Position numbers and translations under genes: made by a program. From assembly GCA_034401135.1 (NCBI GenBank), contig JAWZSP010000009.1:1860001-1924000 (forward strand): a stretch of DNA of 64,000 nt, read 5' to 3'. Each line of letters begins with the position of its first letter. Position 1 is the first letter of the stretch. The notes beneath the pieces are model-generated. The model did not search any database, had not been told where the DNA came from, and saw only the letters and a program-made list of their open reading frames with translations. This DNA is from Volutella citrinella (taxonomy: Eukaryota > Ascomycota > Sordariomycetes > Hypocreales > Nectriaceae). Below, piece after piece: positions 11,598 to 23,508 of this stretch.

Positions 11598-12031
11598 GGC
11601 AGAGTGTGACAGTATTTTAGGCAGTCTATGAATCTCAATGATGAAGTAAAAGTTTCTTAGGCGTTGTTGCCAAAAGCAGAAGGGATGAATACTTCTAATC
11701 AAGCATGGTAACAACAGCTGGACCTCGTTTTATAGTAATGCCGTAGCATTGAGTCTCGATGCGGAGTCGAATACGTCACAACTGTGAGGCGAGATAAGCT
11801 TCAAAAATACACTCCTATCACACTCATATCGTCCCTAAAACTAATCCATGACCAGTCTTGAGTACACTAGCGCTAGTTTCCGATAGTCTTTCCTCCCTAA
11901 GTCTGTCATCGGGGAGTCATTGACAACAGTGACTGGGTTTCTCCTCTATTAGTATTAATGTTGAAGTAGATTCGACGTAATATATACTTTGGTTGCATTT
12001 TCTCATTACTCTTTCCAGCCTTTCTTATTCA
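11598..12031. other. AT-richer intergenic region
   Basis: 434 bp between the promoter of the Ohr gene and the stop of the next minus-strand gene. No gene, repeat or motif stands out. Confidence 0.45.
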
Positions 12032-13371
12032 CTACATTGGCTCAACGTTCCTTGTCTGGACAATAGATTTCTTGACTGTGATGTTCCAGCCCTGTCCGTT
12101 GCCATTGCCCTTGGGGCTGTCGTCGGCCAGGTTTGACTGGCTGCTGTTCCAGTCATCCGGCCCAGCCACCGACTCGTCCGAGATGTTGTCGGCCTTGAAC
12201 TTCTGGTTCTCAATGTCGCCGTGGTCGATAATCGTCGTGACACCGAGGCGCTTTCCGGCGTTGTCATGGAGCTCGAATCCTCCGTCTGCATTTTTGGAGC
12301 TGCTGCGAATGTATCCAGATTTGGGGTGGTCGCTGCCGGTTCGATGCCACTGTCGACCAGAAGTCCCTTCGCCGCCGGCGGATGACCCGGGGCCGAAGAA
12401 AGTTCGAAGAAGCGGGCGGAGAGTGGCCAGTCCTGATGTCGTGATGCCGATTCCTGTCTCAACAGTGGACCAAATAGCCACGTCGACGGTGGAGTAGAGG
12501 AAGTCGTTGATATCTGTCATAGTATGCAGGTAAGGGAATCGAACAATGGTTGCGCTCGAGGCACTTGTATTTAGTGTCAGTATTATGCACAAAGGTTGCG
12601 CACAGGGGGGCTTACATGACACCAGCAGCGAGAAGGATGATGACGGAAATCTTGACGCGGAGGTTCATCTGCAGGTTCCACACGAGGAAGATGGGGAGAA
12701 TGCTATAGGTCCAATCGGTCCAGCAACTGATGGCAGAGTATCCATAGAAAGCATTGGAGACGACTTTGGCATCCAAGCAATGGCCAGCCGGAGGGTCTGC
12801 GCCGTAACGTTCCCAAAAGAGGGACGTGGGACGGCACTGGAGGACGAAAAGCAAGAAGAAGAACAAACTGTACACCTCGGTGACTCCGGTGACGACGTAG
12901 ATGATCATCTTGTGGTACTTGTGGACACAGATACGCAGCAAGAAGATGGCGATGCTGGCCTTGATGAACATGTTGGTGAGTACATACAAAGGCTCGCACG
13001 TCCACCACATCTTTGCGAGTCAAAATCAGTATTATGAATCGAAATTGAATGGCCATTAAGACATACCTGCATGGCCTTGGGGACATTCAGGGGATCAACA
13101 TCCTTCATATGCTTCCCAGTGCCGTAGGCAACGCCAGTGATTTCATATGAGCAGAAGATGATGAATAAGATCTGGGGCTGTTAGGATAAATGAACCGTGA
13201 TGAAGAAGAGATCAAGAATACCTGAGCGGCCACTGCGAGCCAATCGTCCCAAGAAAACGACTTGATCACCCAACCACGGCAGTAGATTCGAAGAAGAGTA
13301 GCGATGCTGGTGATGACCAGGAACGTCCAGGTGACGGCCGAGACCTCGACCCCGCGACTGTGACCGGCCAT
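12032..13371 (-). CDS. SAT4/PTH11-type rhodopsin-fold membrane protein (second)
   Basis: Four exons: 13371-13222, 13171-13067, 13010-12616 and 12563-12032, phases consistent, 393 residues. About seven hydrophobic segments are followed by a polar tail of about 130 residues rich in Gly, Ser, Asn and Asp. Landmarks typical of the fungal rhodopsin-domain family are SWDDWLAVAAQ after segment 2, a conserved GTGKHMKD loop, ECY/CEP-like motif WWTCEPLYV, and DVAIWSTVETGIG near the end of the membrane domain, which is the strongest family signature. It is probably a plasma-membrane sensor with unknown ligand. It belongs to a different subfamily from the protein at 4852-6207 (different loops and tail), so the two are not a recent tandem copy. 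Confidence 0.87.
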
Positions 13372-16300
13372 TGCTGCCGAGAGATCAGAAAGCGTCAGGG
13401 ATGCCTTCCCTATTCTCAAAGCGCGATTCGGAGAACGAGCAGCTGCAGCAGCGAAGACTAGAAGCTGAAGTCGAGGGACCAAGCGGGTGTCGTGCGAGCA
13501 TGAACCTTGATCACTTGTAACAGGAACCGCGGAGTTAATAGCGGTCAAGCAGGCTCTTGTACGAGAATCTTCAGCCCCAGAAATGATCAGCAGCTCATCA
13601 AACTAGTCGGGGGAATCGGGCTGATGGGTATCTAAAGAGTGGTGCGGTGGCCGCAGGGCCTCTGCCTATCGAGACGAGGCAAGACTATGGTCCCTTCTCG
13701 CGCTTGCAGCTGTGTTCCGGCGCTTTTCCGTTATTGGGTTATTGATGGACCCCTCTCAACGGCACCCGGCCTTGGTCTCGAGCTCGCTAGTGTAGCGTTG
13801 CGGCAGCGCAGGGGCACTAGTTGCGACTAGATTGAGCGTTGGTGATGCTCGGCCAATCCAGTACACTGGCGTGTGTAGGAGAGCCCTGACGTGGTGCAGC
13901 ACCATGACACGCGTAGCGCCAAATTGCTCGCCGCAAGGACCTCAAATGCATGGTTTTGTTTAGATATCGCCTGTCGGTGGCGGTGGTAGGGCTGGCTAGT
14001 AGGATGACAAGTGTACCGTGAGCCGTGCCTTGACAAGCACTCCATAACCAAGACGATTTCGGAACGGACGGTGTGCTGGACGTAGTCACGAGGAGATTGA
14101 TGCATTGACAAGCCCCTTGGATCGACGAGAGTGTCGGCACGACTCTCGATATGCCCCTGCACCTTGTCAAAATGAATGGAGGATCGACATCAGCGGCTGG
14201 GAATCACGGCTCGGCTAGCTACATGAGGGCAGAGTGCCGGCATTGGATCTGGAGAAAGCCAACAGGAACTCAACCGTCAGCCCAGCAGCAGCACTCTTGT
14301 GGGTAGCGTTGCCCGCCCTAGTGCTGCAAAACGCAGATTGTGGGGAATAGAGACATCTACAGACTATCTGTGCCCCAACGCCCCTCGGTACCAGGCAAAT
14401 TCATGCTGGCTAGACTAGTTCTTACGCCAGGGGGAGGGTCACATGTGCCGGGATGGGGCCAGTTCCGCGCCAGTAGCCGAGGTGCTCCTCGACCTCCATT
14501 TTTGTTCCCTGGAAGAACTGGAATTGAATTTACGTACAAATAGCTACTCTTACCCCTTTGCGGAGGATAGGATTCTTGACTGACGACGCACACAGCGAGT
14601 GCCTTCATATAGTGTGGCGACAGTGGTGGGTGGGATACTCATCGAGTCCACAATTCGGACCGAGGGTGGCGTATGACGGTGAGGGTCGGAGTTGAGCATA
14701 GCCTCTGAATAGATTCCCTGCAGAGTAGTCGATTAATCCATGAGACTCATCCAATGCAGCAGCTGGGGGAGGCGCCTTCTGATGGCATTCGAGAGGAACT
14801 TTAGCACCGTCAACGCCACCACACGTGGCTGCTGGACGCGGCCTCGGCACCGGCTTTCATTAGCCTATTATCGCTCTAGGTGAATGACAGTCCGCCTTGA
14901 ACAAGCCGAGGTTTTCTATTTTGTGTCTAGACTCAAATGGCGATCTACTTTTGTGTCTGTAGTATCGCAACTGGAATTGAAGCACAGGGAGTTGAGGCAA
15001 TAGTATGCCCGGCTCGAAGACCATGTTTCAGATCTTCTTCTGGGGCATCTTGACGTGTAGATCTCTGGTCAGGACAGATGTAGCAGTGGCTGGCTGCCCC
15101 TTTCTGTATGCAGAGCCAGCACTGCCACCAACCACAAGTCCAAGCCAACAGGGTTATCTCAGGAGTCAGGCACGCTGTGTACCTACTCCAGAATAACGCT
15201 AGCGATATGCCAAAGAAAAGTAGGCGACTGGCACGCGGCTTCAGGTACCGGGAGCGGAAGAGGGTAGCTAGGGCCGATTTAGTGGCAGCTAGGCTGGCAA
15301 ATGGGAGCCGTCTTGGCTGTGCCATCGAGGGCGCCACCAGTGGAGATCGCTTGCTTGTGCCCATACCAGGCAAGCGGAACGGCTATCAGCGCTAGTCAAC
15401 AGGGGTAGAAGGGCTTCCTCGGGGCTTTCGTTCAGAAGCAGTAAGAGCTCGCTCTCGGACCTCGACTTCGATGGGGAGAGCACAGGGAGCCAGTCACCCT
15501 CAGCAGGGTGTATCCAGAGTTTTCCGGAGGACATGATGGTGGCTCCAGCGCAAGCTCTCATCAAAAAGGGGTCGGTTCTAGGGATGTCCGAAAATTGCAT
15601 AATGGAGAAGTGCGGCAGCATGTCAAAGGACAAGTCCCGGCGCTCTGGATGCGTGTGGGTGATCTATGATCCGCGTGGCCGGAGAATTACTCAGCCGGGG
15701 ACTGCATGGCATCAAGTAGCGGCATCGCAAGGGGTATCTAGGGCGTGAGAGCTCCCCTGCGTCGGTAAGCAGTGGGGATTCTAGTTGCTGAATAGTAAAA
15801 AACAAGCGAGGATATTGGGAAGCTGGCGAGCAACGTGCCGGTGCCGCCGATGCAGTGTGTTCTTGTCATTTGTCGGACTGAACCGACTACCGATGCCAGC
15901 TCATAGTGAGCAGCATACTGATACCCCCAGGAAGACTACATTTCGAAATACTTGGATCTGGTCTATCCCCTGGAATAGGACAAAACTGGTGCTGATAGTC
16001 AATATTCTCTCAGAATGCAGGCCAGGTCGAATTTAGACCAAACGATGTTGAATTTCAGTGAAACTTATTGCTGTGCAGTCCGATCTTTGAGGCCTTCGAC
16101 CGCGCTACGTGGACTGCATCGAGTGGCCAGATAGCGTCGCAGCGACAACCCAACTCCCAATTTCGTGCGTCTGACTAGGTAGTTGAGACATCCAGCCCAA
16201 CCCATCTGGCTACTGAGCCGCCAAAGGCTGGCACGGGTAAAGCCCTAGCAAAGGTGACGACAATTGAAAGTAGTCAAACAAGCGGATGAGGTCTCTCTGG

Positions 16301-17116
16301 TGTTCCTTCGTTGAAATTCAGGCAGTTGGAGAGTCATCGTGATTGGGGCCTGGCAGATACCGAGCACCATGATATCGCCTCACCCTCAAGCCCTGAACTG
16401 AACGAGACGGGGGACATGGAAAAGTGATTGCTCCCCGTACAGGTATGAATGCGAGCTAGCATGATGCAGTGAGTACCCGCTGTCGTCTTGTCACGCAAAC
16501 AGCCACCTGAAGACTCCCAACCTTTGCACCATCGTCACCCGGGAAACGAAGAGTTTGTGTGCATGAACCAAGCGCGCAACACACCAAGGTCAATGAATGG
16601 AGCCGGGGCGGTGGATGGGAATGGGGAATTTGGTACTCCGAGGCAGCCCAATGCTCTGACAGTGATGCGTTGATGAACCTGGGTAATGTGGACTTTGCAG
16701 CGCCGCCACGGTCGTTGGATCAGCAGCAGATTTGCAATATTTCCAGGTCGGTGTGGGCGGCAGCTCAGAGCAGATAGCTGAGATTCCGTACCGTTATGAG
16801 CTGTCCGGAAACATGAAACATCTCTGAGTTGATTGCGCTTGTCAATTCGCCCTGCTGATTACAAGTGACAAGGTGCGGGCCGCCTCAGGTGAGGGCGCAT
16901 CGCGCGGCAGTGATTTATTTTTACTCCACTCGTGTATTATCAACAAGGATTCATCTGACACAAGCGCCCTGCCCACGACATGAATGACATGATTGGCGGC
17001 ATTACCCCATTAGGTAGGTGCTCGCTGACCTTGACCGACTACATAAGCGCGCCATAAGCACGACAATCGATCCACGGACTAAGACACCGCACCGCATACA
17101 GCCTTCATTCGCAATC
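13372..17116. other. 3.7 kb region without a recognisable gene
   Basis: The longest gene-empty stretch of the window. The open frames here are short and none shows a domain, signal peptide or plausible splice structure that I can support. Base composition is similar to the rest, not strongly AT-rich. It may hold decayed sequence, long promoters or non-coding transcripts; I see no transposase, terminal repeat, tRNA or 5S gene. Confidence 0.4.
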
Positions 17117-17650
17117 ATGAGCACCAGCGACCTCCAGTTCCGCATCGCAACCCCCGATGACGCTCCTCAGCTCCGGAAGCTGATTGAGTCTGCGTTCCAG
17201 GCCGAGGACAGCCGGCCGAACTGGACGGGAGACATGGGTCTTGCGTCCAGCTTCCACATGGACCTCCAAGACGTCATCGACAGGATCAAAAACCCCGAGA
17301 GCGTCATGATCAAGGCCATAGACAGCTCTGACAACCTTGTCGGGACTGTGGCCGTGAACAAGCGCCACGACGGCGTCGCCAGGTTCGCCTTGCTTGCCGT
17401 GGACCCAGCACTCCATCGAGGAGGCGTGGGCAAGCAGCTTCTGGCCCAGGCCGAGGACTACAGCCGCCAGACGTGGGATTCCAAGACGGCAGGACTCAAT
17501 GCCCTGTGCACCCGACATGCGCTCATTGAATGGTACATGCGCCAAGGCTTCCAGAAGACGGGGGAGACTTCGCCTTTCCCGTATGCGATATTCGAAGGCA
17601 GAGAGCTGCAAGAAGGCCTGCACTTTGTTGAGTTCGAAAAGCCGCTGTAG
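17117..17650 (+). CDS. GNAT family N-acetyltransferase
   Basis: Single exon, 177 residues from the ATG at 17117; the frame is open further upstream but only from GTG codons. The fold signature of the GCN5-related acetyltransferases is clear: N-terminal FRIATPDDAPQLRKLIESAF, then the acetyl-CoA loop LAVDPALHRGGVGKQLL (RGGVGK, about residues 94-100), and the C-terminal block WYMRQGFQKTGE typical of strand 5 and helix 4. It transfers an acetyl group from acetyl-CoA to a small amine or a protein; the acceptor is not predictable. No signal peptide, so probably cytosolic. Confidence 0.87.
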   Translation: MSTSDLQFRIATPDDAPQLRKLIESAFQAEDSRPNWTGDMGLASSFHMDLQDVIDRIKNPESVMIKAIDSSDNLVGTVAVNKRHDGVARFALLAVDPALHRGGVGKQLLAQAEDYSRQTWDSKTAGLNALCTRHALIEWYMRQGFQKTGETSPFPYAIFEGRELQEGLHFVEFEKPL

Positions 17651-17918
17651 GCATTACTCGGCAAGACATGACGAGGGGCACTGCAGCTGCAATAAACAGC
17701 AGAGGCAACACGGTCGAGGGGGGACCGCAGAGGTTGTCCAAAACATTAACATTCATCATTGCTTGTCGCAAGCTTCTAGCCTTCTAGCCCATAGATATTG
17801 TTGAATATGAGCAAATCGAATGGAACCAATACTAACCAACCGTAAAACACCTGTGCCGCCAATATTATCGCTAAATGTTGAAGTCTTCATGTCGTCATTC
17901 CTTTGTCGTGCCCACTCC

Positions 17919-19394
17919 TCAATCGCCTAACGCCATCCACTCAAGCGGTCCCCCCTTGACCGTCTTGATCCAGTTGAAGAATTCCCCAATAAATCGAAGA
18001 GATATGCCCGTGCCCTCGAAGTTGGCTCGGATTCGGTCAAACACCTCGACCTCGTGTTGATCCATTTCGGAAAGCTCCTGGCCCTCGTAGACGACGGACT
18101 CGGCCCAATGCTCCAACGTCAACTGGCTGACAGAGGGGAACTTGCCGAGCAGGGCCTTTCTAGCGAAGTTGTTGAGGCCTTCTAGGCATCCAATGCCGTC
18201 CCATCTATGATGGATATGCAGCCATCTGACGGTCGGTGGGACGAGCTCGGTGAGACAGCCGTCATCGAGAGGTGCGTGTGTCTCCGGATCGCGAAAGCAG
18301 CAGCAGCAGAAGCAAGCCTCGCTCAGTTCAAGCGACTCTAGCTTGGAGAACTTGGCCAGAACGTGTCTCTCTAGCTGGCCCTCGGTCTCGTACGTCTCGA
18401 CAAAGTTGATGGAAATCTTCTTGAGGCTTTCTCGGGCCGGGAGGAGCGCAGAGAGTACTTCACCGGGCAACACAGGTCGGTGTGTGAATTCGGGAGCGTC
18501 GGAGCCATCTGGAGCTCTGAAGCGAAACGTCTTAAGCTTGGGGGCGCACTCGATCATGCGTGCCAAAACTCCAAAGTCGGATGTGGCTGAGTTCCCGTCA
18601 AAGTAGCAGTCAAACAGCTCGATGATGGTTAGGTTTCGAAGTGCTGGCTCGATCTGCTTCAAGTTGAAGCTCGCGTGTGCTGTGGCTAGTCCGAGCAGAC
18701 AAATGTACCTGAGGTGCTGCAAGTTCTTGGTGGCGCTCAGCAGAGCCGAGATGATGGGGTGCGACAAGTTGGAGCTGCAACCCATGGGCCGCAGCAGCTC
18801 CAGCCATCGCACGCTTTCAAACCCGGTCCCGTCCCCGGTCCTCCTCAGCCTGCGAGCGAGAAACCTAAAGTCCGCCGGCGGTGAGCCATTCCAGTCGTCG
18901 TATATGTCGACCCTCATTGAATTGACAGCAGGGGCGAGTTCCATCATCACCCCGGCCTGCAACGAGAACCGAGTCAGTCCCTCCGTCTCAGCCCTCTCAA
19001 AGTCGACGTCATCTCCGACCGCGGCTAGTAGACTCCGCGCACTCTCCCTCAAGGCTTGGTACTCGTCCTCATTTGCCCACAAGGGAAGATCAATTTCTTT
19101 GACATGGGCTCCGAGGTGAGGCTGTTTGTTGAGGGTCGTGGCCAGCGGTTGGCACTGCCTGTGTTCGTCTGGTTCGTGGAAGAGAAATGGCAAGGCAGCA
19201 GATCGGAGGCGCTTCGAAGTCGATGCCAGGGCTTCTAGGGCCTCGCGATGGACTCTTTGATCGTCGGGGAACCAGAGAAACTCAAAGGGCTTGCGCGAGT
19301 AGCAATGGGGACAGAGGTGCGAGAAGATGAGGCTCTGGACCTCCACCGGCAGCGTCTCCAGCGTGAGAGGCGCCGCTGGATCGAGACTCCGCAT
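17919..19394 (-). CDS. F-box protein
   Basis: Single exon, 491 residues from the ATG at 19394 (the upstream extension begins at TTG). An F-box-like segment lies at about residues 9-60: LTLETLPVEVQSLIFSHL followed by a region ending LASTSKRLRSAALPFLFH. The rest is built of leucine-rich, weakly repeated segments (LRYICLLGLA, LTIIELFDCYF, LKTFRFRAPDG, LESLELSEACF), so it probably forms an irregular LRR platform. A run of four Cys (ACFCCCCF) is odd. By family knowledge it would link substrates to an SCF ubiquitin ligase through Skp1. The substrate is unknown. Confidence 0.8.
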   Translation of the reverse strand: MRSLDPAAPLTLETLPVEVQSLIFSHLCPHCYSRKPFEFLWFPDDQRVHREALEALASTSKRLRSAALPFLFHEPDEHRQCQPLATTLNKQPHLGAHVKEIDLPLWANEDEYQALRESARSLLAAVGDDVDFERAETEGLTRFSLQAGVMMELAPAVNSMRVDIYDDWNGSPPADFRFLARRLRRTGDGTGFESVRWLELLRPMGCSSNLSHPIISALLSATKNLQHLRYICLLGLATAHASFNLKQIEPALRNLTIIELFDCYFDGNSATSDFGVLARMIECAPKLKTFRFRAPDGSDAPEFTHRPVLPGEVLSALLPARESLKKISINFVETYETEGQLERHVLAKFSKLESLELSEACFCCCCFRDPETHAPLDDGCLTELVPPTVRWLHIHHRWDGIGCLEGLNNFARKALLGKFPSVSQLTLEHWAESVVYEGQELSEMDQHEVEVFDRIRANFEGTGISLRFIGEFFNWIKTVKGGPLEWMALGD

Positions 19395-20871
19395 GTCGTC
19401 TGCTACAGAGAGGCTTCGCAAGGGCAGAACCCCATCTTGTGCTGAAACGCAGAAGCCGATGGCAGATGGGCACGGGTTGCCGCTGTTGGCTGAGCGGTTA
19501 ATCAGCTCGCCCTGCGTCGTGTTGCCATGTTGGTCAAGCTGAGCCGCTAACTGACTGGGGAATGGTGGGGAGGAACTGGGTGGTTTGTGGCTGGACCCAC
19601 CTACGATAATGGCAAGATGCGGTTGAGGCCGTGCGCGGAAGCTGAGTGTAAGGTGAAGGCGAGCATGAGACTGCGTTCTATCGGGGACATGGTCGTGTTA
19701 CGTGGGTCTGTGGTCAGTAGACGCCCCAAGATACTGATGCCAAGTCATGGATGAGCACGATGCAAAAGACCTGGAGCAGTTAGCTGCTTGAACACATCCA
19801 AATCCTCGTCATCGAAGCTGAACGGCGAAAAAACATGCCTTGATTTCCAAGTGGGTTGGTAATCGGCAATCTGGGTGCTGTCTAGCAGGAACAAGAATTT
19901 GAGGCGGATGAAAGGGGTAGACATAGACAGAGTCGATGCGGAGACGAGCATTTGGGACGGCAGGTTGTTGGCTAGTGGCCAGGGGTCGTTCGATAACATG
20001 TTCCAGTCCATACATGAGGCCAAGGGTGGTAAAGCCTGTCTAGCTTGGCCCCCTCTTGGACAGTTTGTGGCTGCCAACGACGGTGGTGGACTTGGTGATG
20101 TTCATCATCGGTGGCATCCCATCCAAGAGTGTCCACCCCCTTCGATTTTGCGAGTGTCTGGTATTGTGACACGTGAAGGTAGAAGCTCTCTCTTTGAGTT
20201 TGAAGAAGCCCTGGTCTCCTTTTGTTGATGTGGTCCTGTCTGTGGTCTCCTTAGTCGAGAACTGAGGAGGAAGATGAAAACCAACATTCTCGTTCCAACT
20301 ACTAGTACTAGTACTTGGTATTTTTCTTTGCTTTGAGCACGAGACCTGGTTGATAGCGTCCTTTTTGGTACCTACGTAAGTACTTACTAATGCGTTGTTC
20401 TGTGGCTAGGTCCCGGTACTGGTAGTAGTGCTGGGAAGGTACGTTGCTAGGGGGAGGGCTGGCACTGGGAGGGCAGGCAGTGTGACTGCCCACCCTTTGT
20501 TTACGCACACCAGAACAGCTCCTTCCGTACACGTGCCACTTTTAAACACGCTTCTTACTTCACCCCTCGCTCAGAAATCTTCTGTCTGTGGCTCCCATCT
20601 GCCTGCTGGCGGAATTTAGTACGGCTAGCACTGTGATTAACGAATCTTTTCCCTTTCCCATCTCCTCACACCTTCCATCCTTGGTCTTATTATCCTCGTC
20701 TACGCGCTTCCGGTCCTCCCTCTTTGACAACCAAGCCTAATACTGGCCCCGAATAGCGAGAATCGCGAGAGAATACCAAACCAACCGTCACTACAACCAA
20801 GAGCACCAGCTCTCGACAAACCCCGACCCAACATTCCCCGCGGACGAAAGTTCGCCTCCAGATCGCCGGAG
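19395..20871. other. Long divergent promoter region
   Basis: About 1.5 kb between the divergent F-box and DUF6604 genes, with no supported gene. A palindrome-rich spot with repeated ACTAGT lies near 20297-20317, and GTACCTACGTAAGTACTT near 20368. A pyrimidine-rich stretch with several CTTCC/TCCC runs just upstream of 20700 looks like a core promoter. Confidence 0.45.
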
Positions 20872-23508
20872 ATGCTCTCTCCGCAGCTCTTCGGCATTTA
20901 CATGCAATACAAGAAAGACACAGATGCTGTTGCAACCTGGCTCGCTTCGACGGCCAAATCGCGAGGGTACTCCCGTGACGATGCCATTCAGAAGGCTGCC
21001 GCCAAAGGCCCAGGAAGGCTCAAGGGCAAGGCCCGAAAGGCTGCAAAGGAAGTGAAGAACCCATCTTCGACAAAGTATATGGTTCCGCTAGATGAATTTC
21101 TCCCACTCGCCCACTTCATTGTTCAGTGCCGCAACCCTGCTGTGGCCGTCCCAGTCGTGTTCACCACGACAATCGACAGACTCATTGCTCTGCGGGCTGG
21201 ATTTGCCAAGATGATGGCAGAGGAAGGAGCTGCCCCAGACAAAAAGTCTGACAAAACCCACCAGCACTTCATTGAAATCCTTTGTGATGTTAGGGACATT
21301 TTGCACCCATGTGCTGAAACACCAACACCAGGTGGGGGGAAAGTTCAGCAAGGGAGTGGCAACATGAAAACCCCCGCCCCCCAAGACACTGTTGAAAACA
21401 TGAAGAATATGTTTTCGGCACTCTCCATAGAGTACACCTCCCAAGAGTTCATTGAAACTTTTGCTCGGGCGTCGTATGAGAGGCCAAAACAGCCAGAATC
21501 CGACACAACCCAGTACGAAGCGAAGCCGACACCCTCACCAGACGAGGCTGAATTCGCCTTTGTTTCCACGTTGAACGACTTATCGGAGGTACGATTGGCT
21601 ATCCGGAGAGTTTGGCTCGGCTACCGAAAGGGACTGTTGGATGTTGCCGCCGCCGCAGTGTCCACAGAATTGGCGATATCAGCTGCCCGAGCTATCTTCG
21701 ACGAAGTGATGCCGCTACTCGAACAACAAGATGGAGGGCTTCAGGGGATGGTCTTTCGCCGATTCCAAAAAGCCTGTGCCGCAAACGGTATTGATGTGGA
21801 AACCATCAGCCCCGCGGCCTATCTCGATCATGAGGACGGCTATGAGCTCATGATGGAGAACTTCCTGATACCGTACATGAGCCTGCTCGGTCATGCGATG
21901 CTTCCTACCCAGACGAAAGCCAACATCAACCTGGATTATCCGCTCTACAAGTTCACAGAGGCTATGAGAATTGAACTGAGCTCCAGAATTGAACACAGCG
22001 CAGAGGCAGGCTATGTCAACTCTCGACAGAAGCTTACAAGGGACCTCTCTCTCATTTGCGACTTGGCTGTTGATGGAATGGTGGTCAACCGGCTCGTTCC
22101 CGAATACCCCGTGCGTGATTTCTTTTTCCAGGGTCTAATGGAGTTCGAGCAGACAGATAAAATTCCGTTCGTCCTCGCGCTTGCCGCTCAGGTTCTGCTC
22201 GACGTTCGCGAAACGATAGGCGAAGATTACTCATTTGCCTGTCATTTCTCCGTGGTCAGAGAGCTGCAGCTTATGAAGAATTGCGCCAACTGGGTTCTCC
22301 AGAGCGACACCGCCAAGCGGCAGTGCGAATGCCAAGATTGCAAGGCGGGACGCCTGTCCAAAGAGCGGCTACAGTCATTAAAACTGTCCGTCACCAGCAT
22401 GGAGGAGATGTTAGCCGACCCGATATACAAGAAGAAGAGGGAGCTAGTGATGTCAGATCCATCTGATTGGTCGACCTAGGGGGCGGCCATGGAGGAGCAC
22501 GGCACTCTGATGCACTCCCCGATCATTGCGGGCGTGTATCTCTTCAGTCTTCGAGGGTTTTCGTCCGAATATGGAGTCGCATTTACCAACACCGGAGGTG
22601 ATCACCTGGTGTTAGCTGCTCACTTGTACCATGCTCTGAGAGCAGAGGAGCTTCTCGCTGTGACATGGGCAGATATGGACAACATGCTGGCCAAGATTGG
22701 AGACATCAACGTCTGGGTGGGAGGCAGGAGGCCTCAAAGTCCAACCGATTATCTCCAAATGTATCTGCTCCAGATCGGCGTGTCCGCCCGAGCCAGTGGA
22801 CTGGCGAGAAACGCCCGGGTCAGCACCTTGCTGAGCCCGAGTGCGTCACGGACCAGGGCTAGGTCAATCCAGCTGTGGAACGAAGTTTCAATTATGTTCT
22901 ATGAACAAATCCTCCAACGAAATATGGAGCCACTTACGTTTGACGAGTTAGATCAAATGATAACACACAGTAGGTACCGAGTCGAGGGCTCCATCGAGGA
23001 CGGCACTTTTACGACGACACGCATCGAAGAGCCAGGTGAGCTCCGCAGGAGGAAGCAGGCCCACGCACGGGCAACAAGAGAAGCAGCAGCCAAGGGCACT
23101 TCGCGCCAGAAGCCAGCTGACACGATTCTGGATCTCGCCTACGCACTGCAGGCGGAAGTGGCCGTCACCAAGTTCCCGTACCTGTTACTGCACAGCTACT
23201 GCGAAGAGTACTTTGCGCAAGTCAAGTTGAAGTGCCACTTGGCCATCGTGAAAGCGTTTCCCACAGAGTCGGACGACAAGACGGCGGGATGCGGCAGCGG
23301 CGGCGTGGTTGGGTACCTCTTCGGGGCGGCTGCTCGGACGTCTGACGACCGGGCGGTGGCTTTGGAGCCGATGAGGATAGCCGGCGAGGTCATGGCGGAC
23401 ATGATTGCAGCCCGCGGGGACAATATTATTTCTCTCCTGGACGAGTCGGAGGGCGAGGCGGAGAAGATAGGAGAGAAGAGAGTGGAGAAGGAGGCAGAGA
23501 AGGAGTAG
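20872..23508 (+). CDS. DUF6604 family protein interrupted by an in-frame TAG
   Basis: Two open frames, 20872-22479 (535 residues) and 22489-23508, lie in the same reading frame and are separated only by TAG at 22477-22479. Read through, they make about 878 residues, close to what I recall as the usual length of DUF6604 proteins. The N-terminus (LFGIYMQYKKDTDAVATWLAST, residues 4-25, described in two parts: the LFGIYMQYKKDT start and the VATWLAST block) is the DUF6604 hallmark; the second part has the typical HLYHALRAEELL and ends in a charged Glu/Lys tail. I found no good intron that removes the stop: an in-phase GTGATG donor would give only 33 nt, and GTCACC at 22390 is a poor donor. Either a nonsense mutation, a read-through stop or a base error explains it. 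Function of the family is unknown. Confidence 0.65.

Noticed and set aside
13372..17116. Transposon relic
   Set aside because: No transposase, integrase or terminal repeat could be recognised, so I do not name it as a mobile element.
22489..23508. Separate gene for the second DUF6604 half
   Set aside because: Same frame as the first half with only a TAG between, and its sequence is the C-terminal part of the family, so one gene is the better reading.
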